The position numbers and the translations under genes are program-made. From positions 1 through 5,106 of the forward strand of contig MGOD01000049.1 of assembly GCA_001795245.1 (NCBI GenBank): a stretch of 5,106 nucleotides of DNA, written 5' to 3'. The notes under the pieces were generated by a model. It was not told the DNA's origin. It was given only the letters and a program-made list of their open reading frames with translations, and made no database searches. This DNA comes from Chloroflexi bacterium RBG_16_70_13 (GTDB taxonomy: Bacteria; Chloroflexota; Limnocylindria; Limnocylindrales; CSP1-4). How positions within the stretch are numbered: the stretch's first letter is position 1; the number at the start of each line of letters is the position of its first letter. Of this stretch, positions 2,701 through 5,106 are shown piece by piece.

Positions 2701-5106
2701 ATGATCCAGCCACCCTTCGCCGAGCTCCACTGCCACTCCAACTTCTCGTTCCTCGACGGGGCCTCGCCGGTCGAGGACCTCGTCGAGCGGGCGGTCGAGC
2801 TCGGCCTGACGGGCCTCGCGATCACGGACCACCAGGGCCTCTACGGCGTCGTCCGATTCGCAGCGGCAGCCCAGGAGGCCGGCCTCCGCCCGGTCATCGG
2901 CGTGGAGATCGAGCTCCTCGATGCCGCCGCCCCGGATCCGCGCGGGACCGTGGTCCCGGCCCGGCGCGAGGGGCGGCGCGGCCGGGGTGGCGGGCCGGAG
3001 ACCGCGGAGTCGCCCCCCGCTCCGGTCGGCGGCAGCCCGGCGCGCCCACGCCCGTCGCGGGCGCGCCTGCCGGGCCATCGGGCGGTCGTGAAGGAGGACC
3101 TCCGAGGGATCGGCGAGCGGCAGCGAGGGCCGCACCTCGTCCTGCTCGCCCGCGACGCCGCGGGCTACCGGAGCCTCTGCCGGCTCGTCTCGCGGGCCAA
3201 CCTCGCCGGCACGAAGCGGGTGCCCCGGTTCAGCCAGGCCCTCCTCGCCGAGCATGCCGAGGGGCTCGTGGCGCTCACGGGCTGCCACGAGGGCGAGATC
3301 GCGCGGCGGCTCCGGGTCGGCGATCGCGAGGGCGCCGCCGAGGTCGCTCGGCGCTACGCCGGGATCTTCGGCCGGGGCGACGCGCCGGCCTCGAGCGGGT
3401 TCTTCCTGGAGCTCTCCCACCACCTCCTGCCCGACGACGACTGGCTCGTGGCGGAGACCGTGGCGCTGGCGCAGGAGCTCGGCCTCCCGGTCGTGACGAC
3501 GAACGACGTCCACCACGCCCGCCCCGAAGATCGCGAGCTCGGGGACGTCCTCACCGCGATCTTCCACGGCCGGACGCTCGACACGCTCGGCAACCTCCGC
3601 CGCCCGGACGGCGAATCGCACCTCAAGTCGGGGGCGGAGCTGCTGGCCCTGCCGCCCGGCGAGGCGGCCTTCGCCCGGACGAATCCCTCGACCGCGCGGG
3701 CCTGGGCTGAGGGGATCGCCACGGCGTCCGAGGTCGCCGCCTCGTGCACCGTCGACCTCGGCTTCGAGCAGTACCGCTTCCCGGGCTTCCCGGTCCCGGC
3801 CGGTGAGACGGCCTTCAGCTACCTCGTCGAGCTCTGCCAGGCCGGCGTCCGGCGGCGCTACCACCCGGTCTCGCCGGCGGTCGTCCGGCAGCTGGCTCAC
3901 GAGCTCGACGTCATCGAGCGGACCGGCCTGGCCGAGTTCTTCCTCATCTGCTGGGACCTGATGCGCTTCGCGAAGGCGCGGGGAATCCCTGCCCAGGGCC
4001 GCGGCAGCGCGGCCGATTCGATCGTCGCCTACGCCCTCGGCATCACCCGGGTCGACCCGATCCGCCACAACCTGCTCTTCGAGCGCTTCATCAACGAGGG
4101 CCGCACGACCTACCCGGACGTCGACATCGACTTCAGCTCCGAGCGCCGGGAGGAGGTCATCCAGTACGTCTACGAGCGCTACGGGCCCGAGCACACCGGG
4201 ATGGTCTGCAACCTCGTCACGTACCGGGCCCGGTCCGCCGTTCGCGAGGTGGGCTATGCCCTCGGCTTCCCGCGGCCGCTCGTCGACCGCGTGGCCAAGG
4301 CGCTCGAGACGTACGACAGCGTCATGGTCCGGCGCGACCTCGAGGCCGACGGCGGCTTCGCCGAGTTCTTCCGGCGCCCGGGCGCGGGGGAGGTGCTCGG
4401 CGGCGCGGCGGGCGGTCGGGCGGTCGCCGAGGACTCGGTCCGGGCTGCCGCGGCACTTGCCGGTGCGCGCGGCCTGACGGACGCGATGGGCCAGCTCAAC
4501 GTCCGCCGCGGTCCGGGTGCCGCGCTGGTGCCGGTCCCGCCGGGGCCCGCACCAGCGGCCGCAGCGCTCGTACCGGCCGGACCGGCACCCCATCCGCCGT
4601 CAGGTACGACCCCGGATCGTGGTAACGGCCTCGACGCCCCGATTCCTCGTCAGGTACGACCCCGGATCGTGGTAGGCGCCGGAACGGGTTCGGAACCGGC
4701 CTCACCAAGCGCCTTGGCCGGTCCACTGAGCATGGCGTCCTCGGTCGAGGGGCCCGAAACGGCGCTCGAGGGTGACAGGCTCCTGCCTACTACGACCCCG
4801 GATCGTATCTGGGGGGAATCCACGGCCGCGGGCGGGCCCGGGCCCGCGCCCGGGCCGAGCGCGTCGGGGATGTGGGAGGCGGCGCCGCAGTCGCCGCCGG
4901 CGATTCGGGCCGGCGGGACGAGCGACGACGAGGGCGGCCCCGGCGACTCCCCGGCGAGCGTCGCCTGGCTCCGAGGGGGCCGCGGGACCGGCTATGGCAA
5001 GGGATCGTGGGCCGGACAGACTCCGCCGGCGGCCGACCCTCCGAGGTCCGAGGCGGAGCTCCGCGACGCCATCGGCCCGAGGATTCGGGCGATCGATCCG
5101 GAGTCA
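2701..5106 (+). CDS. dnaE2: Error-prone DNA polymerase III alpha subunit DnaE2 (ImuC), N-terminal 802 codons, 3' end outside window
   Basis: DnaE2 is the C-family translesion polymerase of the SOS mutasome. The start ATG 2701 gives MIQPPFAELHCHSNFSFLDGAS, the family's usual N-terminus; no good ribosome binding site is visible. The PHP domain keeps H10/H12, D43/H44 (ITDHQGLYG), E69 (GVEIEL) and H271/H272 (TTNDVHHA), so its metal site may be intact. The palm has P430-AQGRGSAADS-S440 and the catalytic PDVDIDF (D473, D475), followed by EEVIQYVYERYGPEH and NLVTYRARSAVREVGYALGF. The third catalytic Asp, the LPRHxxxHxGG segment, the fingers and the C-terminal domains lie beyond the edge. Two insertions stand out: about residues 75-141 in PHP and about 561-780 after the palm. 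The gene is preceded by a LexA box, so damage induction is expected. The frame has no stop up to the edge. Confidence 0.95.
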   Translation, partial: MIQPPFAELHCHSNFSFLDGASPVEDLVERAVELGLTGLAITDHQGLYGVVRFAAAAQEAGLRPVIGVEIELLDAAAPDPRGTVVPARREGRRGRGGGPETAESPPAPVGGSPARPRPSRARLPGHRAVVKEDLRGIGERQRGPHLVLLARDAAGYRSLCRLVSRANLAGTKRVPRFSQALLAEHAEGLVALTGCHEGEIARRLRVGDREGAAEVARRYAGIFGRGDAPASSGFFLELSHHLLPDDDWLVAETVALAQELGLPVVTTNDVHHARPEDRELGDVLTAIFHGRTLDTLGNLRRPDGESHLKSGAELLALPPGEAAFARTNPSTARAWAEGIATASEVAASCTVDLGFEQYRFPGFPVPAGETAFSYLVELCQAGVRRRYHPVSPAVVRQLAHELDVIERTGLAEFFLICWDLMRFAKARGIPAQGRGSAADSIVAYALGITRVDPIRHNLLFERFINEGRTTYPDVDIDFSSERREEVIQYVYERYGPEHTGMVCNLVTYRARSAVREVGYALGFPRPLVDRVAKALETYDSVMVRRDLEADGGFAEFFRRPGAGEVLGGAAGGRAVAEDSVRAAAALAGARGLTDAMGQLNVRRGPGAALVPVPPGPAPAAAALVPAGPAPHPPSGTTPDRGNGLDAPIPRQVRPRIVVGAGTGSEPASPSALAGPLSMASSVEGPETALEGDRLLPTTTPDRIWGESTAAGGPGPAPGPSASGMWEAAPQSPPAIRAGGTSDDEGGPGDSPASVAWLRGGRGTGYGKGSWAGQTPPAADPPRSEAELRDAIGPRIRAIDPES
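2923..3123 (+). other. Arg/Gly/Pro-rich insertion in the PHP domain of DnaE2
   Basis: Residues about 75-141 separate GVEIELLD from GPHLVLLARDAAGYRSLCRL. In typical DnaE2 proteins these two segments are nearly adjacent. The extra sequence (for example PARREGRRGRGG and APVGGSPARPRPSRAR) is basic and low in complexity, so it is probably a disordered surface loop. The boundary is judged by eye against the remembered family pattern. Confidence 0.65.
4598..4624 (+). repeat. 27-base direct repeat, copy 1
   Basis: Identical over 27 bases to 4648-4674. The core TACGACCCCGGATCGT (4605-4620) recurs at 4791. In the dnaE2 frame this copy reads SGTTPDRG. Confidence 0.9.
4648..4674 (+). repeat. 27-base direct repeat, copy 2
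   Basis: Perfect copy of 4598-4624, displaced by exactly 50 bases. Because 50 is not a multiple of three it is read in another frame (RQVRPRIVV), so its identity is kept at the DNA level. Confidence 0.9.
4791..4806 (+). repeat. Third, partial copy of the repeat core
   Basis: Sixteen bases identical to the core of the two longer copies, read in the same frame as copy 1 (TTPDR). With the next base it forms the near-palindrome TACGACCCCGGATCGTA (4791-4807), with five-base outer arms and one mismatched pair. Confidence 0.8.
4832..4856. repeat. GC-only inverted repeat in the DnaE2 insertion
   Basis: GCGGGCCCGGGCCCGC (4832-4847) is a perfect palindrome. GGCCCGGGC (4835-4843) also pairs with GCCCGGGCC (4848-4856) over a four-base loop. 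It encodes the GGPGPAPGP stretch. Such DNA is prone to replication slippage and may have helped the insertion grow. Confidence 0.6.

Larger units (their letters stand above)
4381..5040 (+). other. About 220-residue low-complexity insertion in DnaE2
   Basis: After the conserved segment ending LEADGGFAEFF, residues 561-780 are mostly Gly, Pro, Ala, Ser and Thr with no recognisable domain. In Mycobacterium DnaE2 about 100 residues separate PDIDIDI from LPRHMGIHSGG. Here about 330 residues follow D473 without reaching that motif. The sequence may return to polymerase near residue 783 (SEAELRDAIGPRIRAIDPES). The frame is open throughout, so this is an in-frame insertion and not an obvious pseudogene. 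No intein or transposase motifs are seen. Confidence 0.75.

Noticed and set aside
2587..4593. Very long minus-strand open frame antisense to dnaE2
   Set aside because: Its translation is Arg/Asp/Glu/Ala-rich shadow sequence mirroring dnaE2 codons. Only its last 42 codons (2458-2586), beyond dnaE2, look like a real protein.
4598..4806. CRISPR array
   Set aside because: There are only three copies with unequal spacing (50 and 136 bases), the third copy is partial, and all lie inside a coding frame.
4381..5040. Intein or mobile-element gene inside dnaE2
   Set aside because: There is no Cys/Ser splice start, no terminal His-Asn, no homing endonuclease motif and no transposase. The sequence is low-complexity and fully in frame.

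Overview
The window is very GC-rich DNA from a bacterium that carries a split mutagenic translesion-synthesis cassette. Reading left to right, the plus strand holds the C-terminal part of an ImuB-type Y-family polymerase homologue (3-1100), a DUF6504-like small protein overlapping it by ATGA (1097-1345), and, after an interruption, the first 802 codons of an error-prone DNA polymerase DnaE2/ImuC (2701 to the window edge). The SOS-type box GAAC-N4-GTTC (the type known from Gram-positive bacteria and actinobacteria), the high GC content and the ImuB-DUF6504 pairing suggest a high-GC Chloroflexota (for example a Limnocylindria-like soil or freshwater lineage) or an actinobacterium. This placement is inference.

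Between the two plus-strand blocks lies a minus-strand island of about 1.2 kb. It encodes a predicted 174-residue lipoprotein (1758-2282) and three very small single-span membrane proteins (1637-1741, 1400-1552 and 2458-2586). All three were found by translating the minus strand by hand. The first sits 16 bases behind the lipoprotein with a good ribosome binding site and probably shares its transcript. The last lies closest to dnaE2 and is divergent from it.

The dnaE2 upstream region contains a perfect inverted repeat with 12-base arms and a 4-base centre (2638-2665), whose core AGAACATTTGTTCT is an excellent LexA box. It is the only strong operator in the window. It sits between dnaE2 and the divergent 42-residue membrane protein, so LexA may control both. 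The expected picture is LexA cleavage after DNA damage, followed by production of DnaE2. DnaE2 would then work with ImuB, which carries the clamp-binding motif QLPLF and lacks the Y-family acidic pair at the visible palm motif.

The most unusual structure is inside dnaE2. After the conserved palm segment (about residue 558) the frame runs through about 220 residues of Gly/Pro/Ala-rich, low-complexity sequence that DnaE2 proteins normally lack. Its DNA contains two perfect 27-base direct repeats exactly 50 bases apart and a third 16-base copy of the core. The first two copies are read in different frames, so the repeat is conserved as DNA and not as protein. A second, smaller Arg/Gly/Pro-rich insertion interrupts the PHP domain (about residues 75-141).
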